Assembly (NCBI GenBank): GCA_012520575.1
Contig: JAAYOB010000005.1
Span: forward strand, 1 to 64,000
DNA: 64,000 nt
Direction of reading: 5' to 3'
From: Candidatus Stramentimicrobium fermentans
GTDB lineage: Bacteria > Atribacterota > Phoenicimicrobiia > Phoenicimicrobiales > Stramentimicrobiaceae
Below, in pieces: positions 8,695 to 16,664 of this stretch. A model generated the notes under the pieces. The model did not search any database, was not told the DNA's origin, and was given only the letters and a program-made list of their open reading frames with translations. A program made the position numbers and the translations under genes. The stretch's first letter is position 1. Every line of letters starts with the position of its first letter.

Positions 8695-9570
8695 ATGGAA
8701 ATATTTATTGCACAACTAATCAGCGGTTTATCTTTAGGCAGTATTTATGTCTTGCTGGTTACCGGATTTAATTTAATGCTTTTAGTAGCAAAAATTATCC
8801 AATTCGCCTATCCTCAGATTGTAGTCATTTCAATGTATACCTGTTGGTGGGCTTTAAAAATTACTTCTAATAAATTATTGATTATTATTGCCGGAATAAC
8901 AGTATCAGTTGCTTTGAGTCTACTGAGCGAGCCAATCTTTAGAAAGATTAGCAGTATAAAAGATGTTGACATAAATGCTACCTTTATTGCTTCCATGGGC
9001 ATTGCTATGATTATGATGGATGTGATGTCGCATTCTTTTAATTACGGATTTCCTGTAGCATTTCCTCCTAAATGGATAGGGGGGAATATATTATCTTTTG
9101 GTTTAATTACAATATCCAAGGGGCAATTATTTGCCTTGGTGGGTGGTGTTATAGCCGTCTCTGTGTTCTTCTATCTTCTTTACCGAACAAATCAGGGGAG
9201 GTTTTTCAGAGCAATTGCTGAAAATCGGCTAGCTGCTGAATTAGTTGGAATTCCAATCACAAAGACCAGTATCTTCAGTTATTTTATAGTCGGTATTTTA
9301 GGTGGTTTTTCAGCTATATTGTTTTCAATGCTTATTGGCTCGGCATCACCGTGGCTGGGTGAGTTTGTTGCTTTGAAGATGTTAGCAGTATCCATTGTTG
9401 CCGGATTGGGAAATTTGCACGGTGGGCTAGTTTGTGGATTGCTTTTAGGCATTATTGAGGCTATAGCTGTTGGCTACATTTCCGGCTCTTGGTCTAATGT
9501 AATAGCTTTTGTAATAATGCTGGCTGTTATTCTGATAAAGCCAGAAGGTTTATTTGGTACTAAAATATAA
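8695..9570 (+). CDS. livH: Branched-chain amino-acid ABC transporter, permease LivH
   Basis: A 291-residue polytopic inner-membrane permease with roughly eight hydrophobic segments. It opens with the typical QLISGLSLGSIYVLLVTGF and has the family motif FRAIAENRLAAELVGIP before the cytoplasmic coupling region. The C-terminus ends in IKPEGLFG, usual for LivH. The ATG at 8695 follows CAGGAGATG; an upstream ATG at 8671 has no ribosome-binding site. It pairs with LivM to form the transmembrane channel. Confidence 0.9.
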   Translation: MEIFIAQLISGLSLGSIYVLLVTGFNLMLLVAKIIQFAYPQIVVISMYTCWWALKITSNKLLIIIAGITVSVALSLLSEPIFRKISSIKDVDINATFIASMGIAMIMMDVMSHSFNYGFPVAFPPKWIGGNILSFGLITISKGQLFALVGGVIAVSVFFYLLYRTNQGRFFRAIAENRLAAELVGIPITKTSIFSYFIVGILGGFSAILFSMLIGSASPWLGEFVALKMLAVSIVAGLGNLHGGLVCGLLLGIIEAIAVGYISGSWSNVIAFVIMLAVILIKPEGLFGTKI

Positions 9571-9590
9571 GATAAATAAGGAGGTTAAAA

Positions 9591-10466
9591 TTGTCTGAAG
9601 TTCTATATTATTTCTTAGGGTTTTCTGCAATATATATCTTGATGGGCTGGGCTCTTTATTTACCTTATCGTGTAGGGCAACTAAATTATCTCATAGTAGC
9701 ATGCATGGCTATAACAGCATATTTCGGGGGCTTTGCTGCAAGAGAATGGAACTGGCCATTCCCTGTAATTCTAATAATCGGAATAATGATTAGCACAATT
9801 ATTGGCCTTATTTTTTCTCAGGCTATTGGAAAGGCGCCTTGCTTTACTGTTGTCATAGTTGGTTTAACCTCAGTATTTATTGTTAAGACAGTTATTGAAA
9901 ATTGGAAACTTCTGGGAGGAACCGTCGGCTTTTTCCACATTCCCAATGTGAACGGCATGCTGATAATTATTTATGGCCTATTGATATTGGTGGGATTTTT
10001 AATATACAGAATTGATCATTCGAGATGGGGAAGAGCAGCCTCAGTAGTTTTTGTTGACAAAGATGTAGCTGTATCCTTAGGGGTGGATATAAAAAAAATT
10101 GGTATGTTTTTCCAGATTGTATCTTGTGCCATTGCCGGTATGGCTGGTACTTTAGATGCTTTTTTAGTCAGGAGTCTGTCTCCTGAATTTTTCACCTTTG
10201 GCATGATTGGTTATTTGATGTGTATACTTTTTGTTGGCGGATATACTACCATGTGGGGAGTTATCTTCTCAGCTTTTTTCTTGCAAGGAATCCCATTAAT
10301 GTTTCCTAGTTCTATTGCCTCCTGGCGCCAGGTTATTTATGGGGCTTTACTTGTTCTTATCATTCTATTGAGACCAGAAGGCATAATTACCAGGAAGATG
10401 TTATGGCGTATGAAACCCAAAGCATATTTCCCGGTTAACACCCAAATTAAAAATAGTAAAAGTTAA
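9591..10466 (+). CDS. livM: Branched-chain amino-acid ABC transporter, permease LivM
   Basis: A 291-residue hydrophobic permease with several membrane spans, and the coupling segment RWGRAASVVFVDKDVAVSLG containing the conserved family pattern. It ends with LRPEGIITRK. The TTG start at 9591 follows AAGGAGG at ideal spacing. It overlaps functionally with livH, completing the four membrane-associated subunits in the order G-F-H-M, followed by the binding protein after a 157-bp gap. Confidence 0.88.
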   Translation: MSEVLYYFLGFSAIYILMGWALYLPYRVGQLNYLIVACMAITAYFGGFAAREWNWPFPVILIIGIMISTIIGLIFSQAIGKAPCFTVVIVGLTSVFIVKTVIENWKLLGGTVGFFHIPNVNGMLIIIYGLLILVGFLIYRIDHSRWGRAASVVFVDKDVAVSLGVDIKKIGMFFQIVSCAIAGMAGTLDAFLVRSLSPEFFTFGMIGYLMCILFVGGYTTMWGVIFSAFFLQGIPLMFPSSIASWRQVIYGALLVLIILLRPEGIITRKMLWRMKPKAYFPVNTQIKNSKS

Positions 10467-10623
10467 TATTTAATTACAAATTATCTGTCAAGAACTTAGC
10501 AGCACACAATCATATCCTGAAAGGAGGGAAGCTTAATATTCAATAAGTGATATTGTAATGCTAGTAAGAGTAATTATTTTTTAGGTCAGTAATTATTAAA
10601 AAAATATAAGGAGATGGGCAAAA

Positions 10624-11802
10624 ATGAAAAATAAATTAATGCGGTTTTCAGGTATCTTTACTATTATAATTTGCTTCCTGCTTATTTCTTCAATAAATAT
10701 ATTTGGACAAGAAGTTCAAGTTAGTGAGTGGAACATACCATTTTTAAATTCAATAACCGGTCCTATTGCAAGTATCGGAGAGTATATGTCTTGGAGTGCT
10801 TATAGGGCAGCTGATGAAATTAATGCTGCTGGAGGTGTAAGGGGGAAGCCCATAAAAATTGAAGTAATCGATACCGGAGTAAGTAAAGATAAGGCAATGG
10901 AAGAGATGGCCAAACTGGTCGATTCGGCATTGGTAGTAATGGGTCCTGTTCCGGAGGCCTGTATTATGGCTGCTGTGCCTATTGCCGTAAAAGCAGGATT
11001 ATTCTCTTTGGTTTCTTCTACAAGTTATGAATATGCTGTAGAATATTTCCCCTGGACTCTTTCCTGGTACCCAATAACTGAAGAAAAACTTCCTCCTATA
11101 ACTGCTGCTTGGGCAAAATTGCATCCGGATATGAAGACAGTAGTGCAATTTGTGGAGAATTGGGCTGCTTGGCCTCCTATGGCCGAAGCTCACGCTGTTG
11201 GATTGGAATCAGCAGGTGTAAAAATGTTATCACAGGTCGATGTTCCAACAGATGCCATAATGTTTGGTCCGCTTGTATTAAAGGCCCTTGCTCAAAAACC
11301 AGATGGAATTGTGTTGACCTGTAATTCTGAGAAGGCAGCCAAGATTATTATTGAACTGGTTAATAAGGGTTGGAAGGATATGGCCAAAATATTGGTATTC
11401 AGCAGTGCAGATGATACAGCATTATATACCACCGGTGGTGATAGCATAGAGGGAATATCTATTTACAACTACATTGACTTGAACTTAGACGATCCTCGCT
11501 GGCAAGCTTTCCGTGAAGCATACAAGAAGGACCATGATGGCATAGAACCCGCCTCTCTCTCAACAAACTATTATGATAGTGTCTACATGATTAGCGAGGC
11601 GATTGAAAATACCGGAATAACTGGAGACCCGGCTAAGTTAGCAGAAGAGAGAGTCAAAATAAGAGACTATTGCCGGAATGTTAAAGGGTTTAAGGGTGTT
11701 CAATTAACCTGGGATATGACAGATGGAGTACCCGCCGGTAAGGGAACATTCTTATTCGAAATTGAGAACGGAGAAAAAGTATTCCGGGCTATGGCAAAAT
11801 AG
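10624..11802 (+). CDS. livK: Branched-chain amino-acid ABC transporter, periplasmic/lipid-side substrate-binding protein
   Basis: A 392-residue type I periplasmic binding protein. The N-terminus has a positively charged start and a hydrophobic stretch (ICFLLISSINIFG) consistent with a secretion signal; no lipobox cysteine is evident. The mature part opens with the family pattern PFLNSITGPIASIGEYM and has ADEINAAGGVRGKPIKIEV. It would capture leucine, isoleucine or valine outside the membrane and deliver them to LivHM. AAGGAGATGG precedes the ATG. A strong stem-loop follows the gene and may stabilise this part of the transcript, as binding proteins are usually needed in excess over the permease. 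Confidence 0.88.
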   Translation: MKNKLMRFSGIFTIIICFLLISSINIFGQEVQVSEWNIPFLNSITGPIASIGEYMSWSAYRAADEINAAGGVRGKPIKIEVIDTGVSKDKAMEEMAKLVDSALVVMGPVPEACIMAAVPIAVKAGLFSLVSSTSYEYAVEYFPWTLSWYPITEEKLPPITAAWAKLHPDMKTVVQFVENWAAWPPMAEAHAVGLESAGVKMLSQVDVPTDAIMFGPLVLKALAQKPDGIVLTCNSEKAAKIIIELVNKGWKDMAKILVFSSADDTALYTTGGDSIEGISIYNYIDLNLDDPRWQAFREAYKKDHDGIEPASLSTNYYDSVYMISEAIENTGITGDPAKLAEERVKIRDYCRNVKGFKGVQLTWDMTDGVPAGKGTFLFEIENGEKVFRAMAK

Positions 11803-11853
11803 AATATTCTGCAATACAAAAGAATTTTGAATCAAAACTTGCTGTTAGGTAGT

Positions 11854-11902
11854 CTACCCCCCTCTTCTTATAATAATGCCATGTTGGAGAAGAGGGGGGT
11901 AG
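11854..11902 (+). other. Intercistronic stem-loop downstream of livK
   Basis: CTACCCCCCTCTTCT and AGAAGAGGGGGGTAG form a perfect 15-bp stem around a 19-base loop. The 3' side is followed by A-rich sequence, not a U-tract, so it does not look like a classic Rho-independent terminator in the + direction. It lies 52 bp after livK and 33 bp before the next start. It may protect the livK mRNA 3' end and reduce downstream expression; this role is inferred. Confidence 0.7.
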
Positions 11903-11934
11903 AAAAAATAGAGAGGAGGTAAATAAGTATTAAA

Positions 11935-13167
11935 TTGGATATCTCAAGATATGACAAGATTATTAGCACAATTGATGAAAACGGTGTTATAGAATTTACC
12001 CAGGAGCTTATTAGGATAAAAAGTGTTTTTAATCCTGACAAAGAAGGATGCAATGAAGAAAGAGTGGCCATGTTTGTGGCTGATAGATTGAAGAAAATGG
12101 GCTTACAGGTTTATGTAGAAGAAGTAGTTCCGGGAAGGCCTAATGTAATTGGAATTTTAAAAGGGAGTCAAGAGGGAAAGACAATTCTATTTGAAGCACA
12201 TACCGATGTGGTGACAGAGGGTGACCTCGAAAAGTGGAATTTTCCTCCTTTTGAAGCAGTTATTGATGACAACAAAATTTATGGCAGAGGTTCTTGTGAT
12301 ACTAAGGGTAATTTAGCTGCTATGGTCTATGCTGTTCAGGCTATTTTAAATTCAAAAATAGAATTCAAAGGGAATATTGTACTATGTATACCTGTTGATG
12401 AAGAGGGAATGATGCTTGGTATCAAGCATTTTATAAAACAGGGATGGGCTGATGATGTGAATGCAGCTATTATTTGTGAACCGGAAGAGAACAATATTTG
12501 CATTTATCAAAAAGGTGCAATGAGAGTAATAATAAAAGTTAAGGGCAAGATGGCCCACGGGGCTATGCCGGAGGCCGGTATAAATCCAAATTGGGGATTG
12601 GCTAAAATAATAACGGAATTGCAAAAATTGCAAAAAGAAGAAATCAATAGGTTGGGAAGTCATAAATATTTAGGAAAGCCAAGTTTTACTCCTACCATTA
12701 TTAAGGCCCCTATTCGGGGGGATGCTCAAATCAATGTTATTCCGCAGGAATCTATGGTTACAATTGATATTAGAACTATTCCGGGGCAAGAACATGATAA
12801 AATAAAAGAATCTATTAAAAGTATCTTCAATATGCTCTCTAAGGAAGATTCAGATTTTAAAGCAGAGATGGAAGTAATAGAAGAAAGACCATGGACCGAG
12901 ACATCTCCTGATGAGCCTATTGTTAGAGCAACTGCAGAAGCATTTAAATACATTACCAAAAAAGCTCCAATTTATAATGGAGTTCCCGGTGCGACAGATG
13001 GTACTTTTCTGAACTCCTGGAAGAATATCCCTATTGTTACTATTGGTGCAGGTAATCGATTAATACCACATCAAGCAGACGAATACATAGAAATCAATGA
13101 GCTGTTAGAAACAGTAAAGATATATGCTTTAACTGCTATGTTGTTTCTAAATGAAGATGTTTTTTAA
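11935..13167 (+). CDS. M20-family metallopeptidase/deacylase (ArgE/DapE/CPG2-like)
   Basis: About 410 residues with the M20 zinc-site pattern: ILFEAHTDVV near residue 85 (metal His and Asp), GRGSCDTKGNLAAM, the catalytic Glu in VDEEGMM, and the lid/dimerisation domain from about residue 185 (KMAHGAMPEAGINP). The C-terminal metal His lies in RLIPHQADEYI. Members hydrolyse N-acyl amino acids or small peptides. Its position after the amino-acid importer suggests amino-acid release or deacylation; the exact substrate is unknown. AGGAGGT at 11914-11920 is 14 bases from the TTG used here, but only 8 bases from an in-frame ATT at 11929, which could be the true start. Confidence 0.85.
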   Translation: MDISRYDKIISTIDENGVIEFTQELIRIKSVFNPDKEGCNEERVAMFVADRLKKMGLQVYVEEVVPGRPNVIGILKGSQEGKTILFEAHTDVVTEGDLEKWNFPPFEAVIDDNKIYGRGSCDTKGNLAAMVYAVQAILNSKIEFKGNIVLCIPVDEEGMMLGIKHFIKQGWADDVNAAIICEPEENNICIYQKGAMRVIIKVKGKMAHGAMPEAGINPNWGLAKIITELQKLQKEEINRLGSHKYLGKPSFTPTIIKAPIRGDAQINVIPQESMVTIDIRTIPGQEHDKIKESIKSIFNMLSKEDSDFKAEMEVIEERPWTETSPDEPIVRATAEAFKYITKKAPIYNGVPGATDGTFLNSWKNIPIVTIGAGNRLIPHQADEYIEINELLETVKIYALTAMLFLNEDVF

Positions 13168-13210
13168 ACTTTTACAAGCATATTAATTCACATTTTAGAC
13201 AAGAAAGGCG

Positions 13211-14224
13211 ATGGAACAAATGGTAGATAATAGTAATACCAAAGATTTAAAAGATTCTATTACAGATGTCCCCGGGGTTAAGGTTGGGCATAGTCAAGAT
13301 TTAACCGGAGGAACGGGATGCACTGTTGTTTTATTCGAAGAGGGGGCAGTCACCGGAGTTGATGTTAGGGGTGGGGCACCCGGCACTCGAGAGACTGATG
13401 CGCTTAACCCTGTTAATTTAGTTGGCAAAGCCCATGCAATTTATTTGAGTGGAGGAAGTGCTTTCGGATTAGATGGAACCGCGGGGGTAATGCGCTATAT
13501 GGAAGAACTGGGGATAGGTTTTGATGTCGGTGTTACAAAAGTACCTATTATTCCTGCAGCAGTCTTATTTGATCTAACTGTTGGTGATTTTAGAACTAGG
13601 CCTGATGCAAAAATGGGCTATGAGGCATGTTTAAATGCCAATGAAATCAATGATTCCCAGGGCAATATTGGAGCCGGAACAGGTGCCACCATTGGGAAGG
13701 TATTGGGTTATGAATTCTGCATGAAAAGCGGATTAGGAACAGCCAGCTTACAATGCGGAGATTTGATTATTGGAGCCATTGTGGCTGTAAATTGTTTTGG
13801 GGATGTTTATGACCCCCATTGCGGAAAAATTATTGCCGGAGCTTTGTCCCATGATCGAAAAAGCTTTCTAGATACAATCGCTTATTTAAAAAACCCCTCT
13901 TTACCTGAAAACAATCATGAACAATTCCCGGCTAACACAACAATAGGCGCAATTGCCACCAATGCAAAATTGACAAAAGCAGAAGCAACAAAAATTGCAA
14001 TGATGGCCCACAATGGTTTTGCTCGTACCATTGTTCCGGTACACACAATGTTTGATGGTGATACTATTTTCTGTTCCGGAACAGGTAAAATTGATGCAAG
14101 TGTTAATTTAATTGGTATTTTAGCAGCTGAGGTGATGATTAATGCGGTTATTAATGCAGTAAAGAATACAAAACCGCTCTTTGGACTTCCATGTTATCAA
14201 GATCTGTATAAAGAAAAACAATAG
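13211..14224 (+). CDS. P1-family (S58) peptidase, DmpA/NylC-like N-terminal nucleophile hydrolase
   Basis: A 337-residue protein of the DmpA/NylC fold. It contains ITDVPGVKVGH, GGAPGTRETDAL, LSGGSAFGLD and the self-processing region with NTTIGAIATNAKLTK around residue 245. There the proenzyme is expected to cut itself before a Thr, producing alpha and beta chains. Family members include D/L-aminopeptidases, beta-aminopeptidases and nylon-oligomer hydrolases. The substrate cannot be told from sequence. No signal peptide is visible, so a cytoplasmic site is likely. An ATG at 13220 is an alternative start. It follows the M20 gene, adding a second peptide- or amide-cleaving enzyme to the operon. 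Confidence 0.85.
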   Translation: MEQMVDNSNTKDLKDSITDVPGVKVGHSQDLTGGTGCTVVLFEEGAVTGVDVRGGAPGTRETDALNPVNLVGKAHAIYLSGGSAFGLDGTAGVMRYMEELGIGFDVGVTKVPIIPAAVLFDLTVGDFRTRPDAKMGYEACLNANEINDSQGNIGAGTGATIGKVLGYEFCMKSGLGTASLQCGDLIIGAIVAVNCFGDVYDPHCGKIIAGALSHDRKSFLDTIAYLKNPSLPENNHEQFPANTTIGAIATNAKLTKAEATKIAMMAHNGFARTIVPVHTMFDGDTIFCSGTGKIDASVNLIGILAAEVMINAVINAVKNTKPLFGLPCYQDLYKEKQ

Positions 14225-14264
14225 ATAGTCAACTTAAATTAAATATATAAAAAGGTAGATGATT

Positions 14265-15200
14265 ATGAAAATCGTTATTGTTGGTGCAGGTGCAATGGGT
14301 TCTCTTTTCGGGGGGCTGTTAGCTAACTCGGGCAACCATGTCTCTTTGATAGATATTTGGAAAGAACATATTGAGTGTATCAATAAAAAAGGTCTATTAA
14401 TAAAAGGAATTGATGAGGATAAATACATCAGAATCAATGCTTTTACCAATGTAAAAGAAATAAAAGAAAAACCGGATTTAATAATAGTTTTTGTCAAATC
14501 TTACCATACAGAAAATGCTGCTAGAGAAGTTTTGCCATTATTGAAAGAGGATACCTCTGTATTAACTTTACAAAACGGCTTAGGAAATATCGACATTTTA
14601 AGTAAATATTTAGGGTCAAAAGGAATTATTGCTGGAACAACCTCTTACGGGTCTACCATTCTGGCACCTGGTAGTATTCTTTTGGGTGGCTCGGGAACTA
14701 CTTGCATCGGTGAATTGAACGGAAGTATTACCAAACGGATAAAAGACATTGCAGAAATGTTTAATAAAGCCGGGATAATAACAGAAATTACACAGAATGT
14801 GCTTGGATTAATTTGGACAAAATTGATTATAAATGTTGGAATAAACGCCTTAGGAGTTTTACTTAGAGTCAAAAATGGTGAGTTGATTCAAGGAGAGTTT
14901 CCGCAAAAAATACAAAAAGCTTTAGTAGAGGAAGCCGTGCTTTTAGCAAAGAAAAAAAATATTAAATTAATACATAAAGATATGGTAAAACAAGTTGCTG
15001 CTGTTTGTGAACAAACTAAAGATAATGTTAATTCCATGTTGCAGGATGTATTAAAAAAAAGAAAAACGGAGATAGATTTTATCAATGGCGCTATAGTTAA
15101 TGATGGTAAATACCTAAATGTCTCCACCCCGGTTAACCAGGTAATAACCGATCTCATAAAATCTATAGAAGAAAAATATGAAAAACAAATATCTTTTTAG
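14265..15200 (+). CDS. panE: 2-dehydropantoate 2-reductase (ketopantoate reductase) family protein
   Basis: About 311 residues with an N-terminal NADPH-binding Rossmann motif IVIVGAGAMGSLFGGLLA, followed by LIIVFVKSYHTENA, LQNGLGNIDIL and the helical C-terminal domain with LIWTKLIINVGINALGVLL. This is the PanE family, which reduces ketopantoate to pantoate with NADPH. The ATG at 14265 is nine bases after AAAGG; the ATG at 14259 is too close to it. It lies directly before panB, so pantoate synthesis is the natural reading, though PanE-like paralogues with other substrates exist. Confidence 0.85.
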   Translation: MKIVIVGAGAMGSLFGGLLANSGNHVSLIDIWKEHIECINKKGLLIKGIDEDKYIRINAFTNVKEIKEKPDLIIVFVKSYHTENAAREVLPLLKEDTSVLTLQNGLGNIDILSKYLGSKGIIAGTTSYGSTILAPGSILLGGSGTTCIGELNGSITKRIKDIAEMFNKAGIITEITQNVLGLIWTKLIINVGINALGVLLRVKNGELIQGEFPQKIQKALVEEAVLLAKKKNIKLIHKDMVKQVAAVCEQTKDNVNSMLQDVLKKRKTEIDFINGAIVNDGKYLNVSTPVNQVITDLIKSIEEKYEKQISF

Positions 15201-15212
15201 GAGCATAAAGAA

Positions 15213-16076
15213 ATGGAACAAATCAAAAAAAAATTAACCATACCTGATTTTTTTATTATGAAAGAAAATGGGAAAAAATTTACCATGGTTACCGCTTATG
15301 ATTACGCCATGGCTGTACAGGTAAACAAAACAGAGATAGAAATGATCTTGGTTGGCGATTCAGCCGCAATGGTTATGCTGGGTTACCAGAGCACGCTACC
15401 TATTGATCTTGATACTATGATAATTTTAGCAAAAGCGGTAGTGAGGGGAGCTCCCAATACCTTTATTGTCGGAGATCTGCCTTTTCTATCTTATGAAATA
15501 AGTGTTGAAAAAGCTATTGAAAATGCAGGAAGGCTTATAAAAGAGGCTGAAATAGATTGTGTAAAACTGGAAGGCGGAACCCGGATAGCAGATACTGTAG
15601 CAGCTATTGTTAAGGCGGGTATACCGGTTATGGGGCATATTGGCTTAACCCCCCAAAGCATCTCTCAATTGGGTGGTTTCCGAGTACAAGGTAAGAATTT
15701 ATTTGCCGCAGAAAAACTGCTGGAAGACGCACTAGCCTTAGAAGAAGCCGGGGCTTCCAGTATAGTTTTAGAAGGGATGCCTAATCCCGTTGCCCAGGTT
15801 ATAACAGAAACACTTAAAATACCTACCGTTGGAATAGGGGCAGGGCCTTTTTGCGATGCTCAAGTTTTAGTTATTCACGATTTATTGGGCTTATTTGATA
15901 GATTTGTTCCCAAATTTGTTAAGAAGTACGCACATATTGGTCAGGATATATATAAAGCACTTTCTGATTTTGATAAAGAAGTTAAAACCGGTGTTTTTCC
16001 GGATCTTGAACGCAGCTATAACCTTAAAGAAGATATAGAAAAAGAAATTATCAGACATCTAAAAAAAGTGAAATAA
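15213..16076 (+). CDS. panB: 3-methyl-2-oxobutanoate hydroxymethyltransferase
   Basis: A 287-residue PanB. Diagnostic segments are MVTAYDYAMA, LVGDSAAMVMLGYQSTLPI, VKLEGG, VMGHIGLTPQS and PTVGIGAGPFCDAQVLVIHD. It transfers a one-carbon unit from 5,10-methylene-THF to 2-oxoisovalerate, making ketopantoate for pantothenate and CoA. Its substrate is the 2-oxoacid that the upstream VOR can also oxidise, so the operon places a biosynthetic use of 2-oxoisovalerate beside a fermentative one. It is 12 bp from panE. Confidence 0.92.
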   Translation: MEQIKKKLTIPDFFIMKENGKKFTMVTAYDYAMAVQVNKTEIEMILVGDSAAMVMLGYQSTLPIDLDTMIILAKAVVRGAPNTFIVGDLPFLSYEISVEKAIENAGRLIKEAEIDCVKLEGGTRIADTVAAIVKAGIPVMGHIGLTPQSISQLGGFRVQGKNLFAAEKLLEDALALEEAGASSIVLEGMPNPVAQVITETLKIPTVGIGAGPFCDAQVLVIHDLLGLFDRFVPKFVKKYAHIGQDIYKALSDFDKEVKTGVFPDLERSYNLKEDIEKEIIRHLKKVK

Positions 16077-16127
16077 TCGTAAAGCATCTTATATAGCAAA
16101 AGTTTGATCAAAGAGTTAGAATTAAGA

Positions 16128-16664
16128 ATGAAAAAAGAGAGATTAAGGGAAAAAACCGTTAAATCTGAAACACTTTATGTTGGTAAAATTATTCGTTTAC
16201 GCAAAGACGAAGTAGTCTTGCATAATGGGAGAAGGTCTTTTCGAGAAATTGTGGAACACCCCGGAGCAGTGGTCATTTTGGCTGAAAAAGATAAACAAAA
16301 AATCATTCTGGTCCGGCAATTCCGCAAAGCGGTCGAAGAAGTCTTATTAGAATTGCCGGCAGGAACAATTGAACCGTTTGAAAAAACAATTGATTGTGCT
16401 AGAAGAGAATTAGAAGAAGAGACCGGCTATCAGGCTCAGAATTGGAATGAGATTATCGATTTTTACTCAGCACCGGGATTTTGTAGCGAGAAGTTGACCC
16501 TTTTTTATGCCCGAGACTTGATTAAGACCAAAAGCAATACTGATGAGGATGAATTTATAGACATAGTCGAAGTTGATGAAGGAGAAGTTAGTTTATTAAT
16601 AAAAGATAAAAAAATTAAAGATGCTAAATCTTTAATGGGGCTTTTATGGTGGCTGCATAAATGA
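16128..16664 (+). CDS. nudF: Nudix hydrolase, ADP-ribose pyrophosphatase type
   Basis: About 178 residues. The Nudix box is complete: G-T-I-E-P-F-E, then RELEEETGY, matching GX5EX7REUXEEXGU. Preceding EIVEHPGAVVILA and following FYSAPGFCSEKLTLFYA place it with NudF/YqkG ADP-ribose pyrophosphatases. It would hydrolyse ADP-ribose to AMP and ribose-5-phosphate. The ATG at 16128 aligns with family starts; a TTG at 16104 would add eight residues without a clear ribosome-binding site. The stop overlaps the next gene's start by 4 bases. Confidence 0.85.
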   Translation: MKKERLREKTVKSETLYVGKIIRLRKDEVVLHNGRRSFREIVEHPGAVVILAEKDKQKIILVRQFRKAVEEVLLELPAGTIEPFEKTIDCARRELEEETGYQAQNWNEIIDFYSAPGFCSEKLTLFYARDLIKTKSNTDEDEFIDIVEVDEGEVSLLIKDKKIKDAKSLMGLLWWLHK

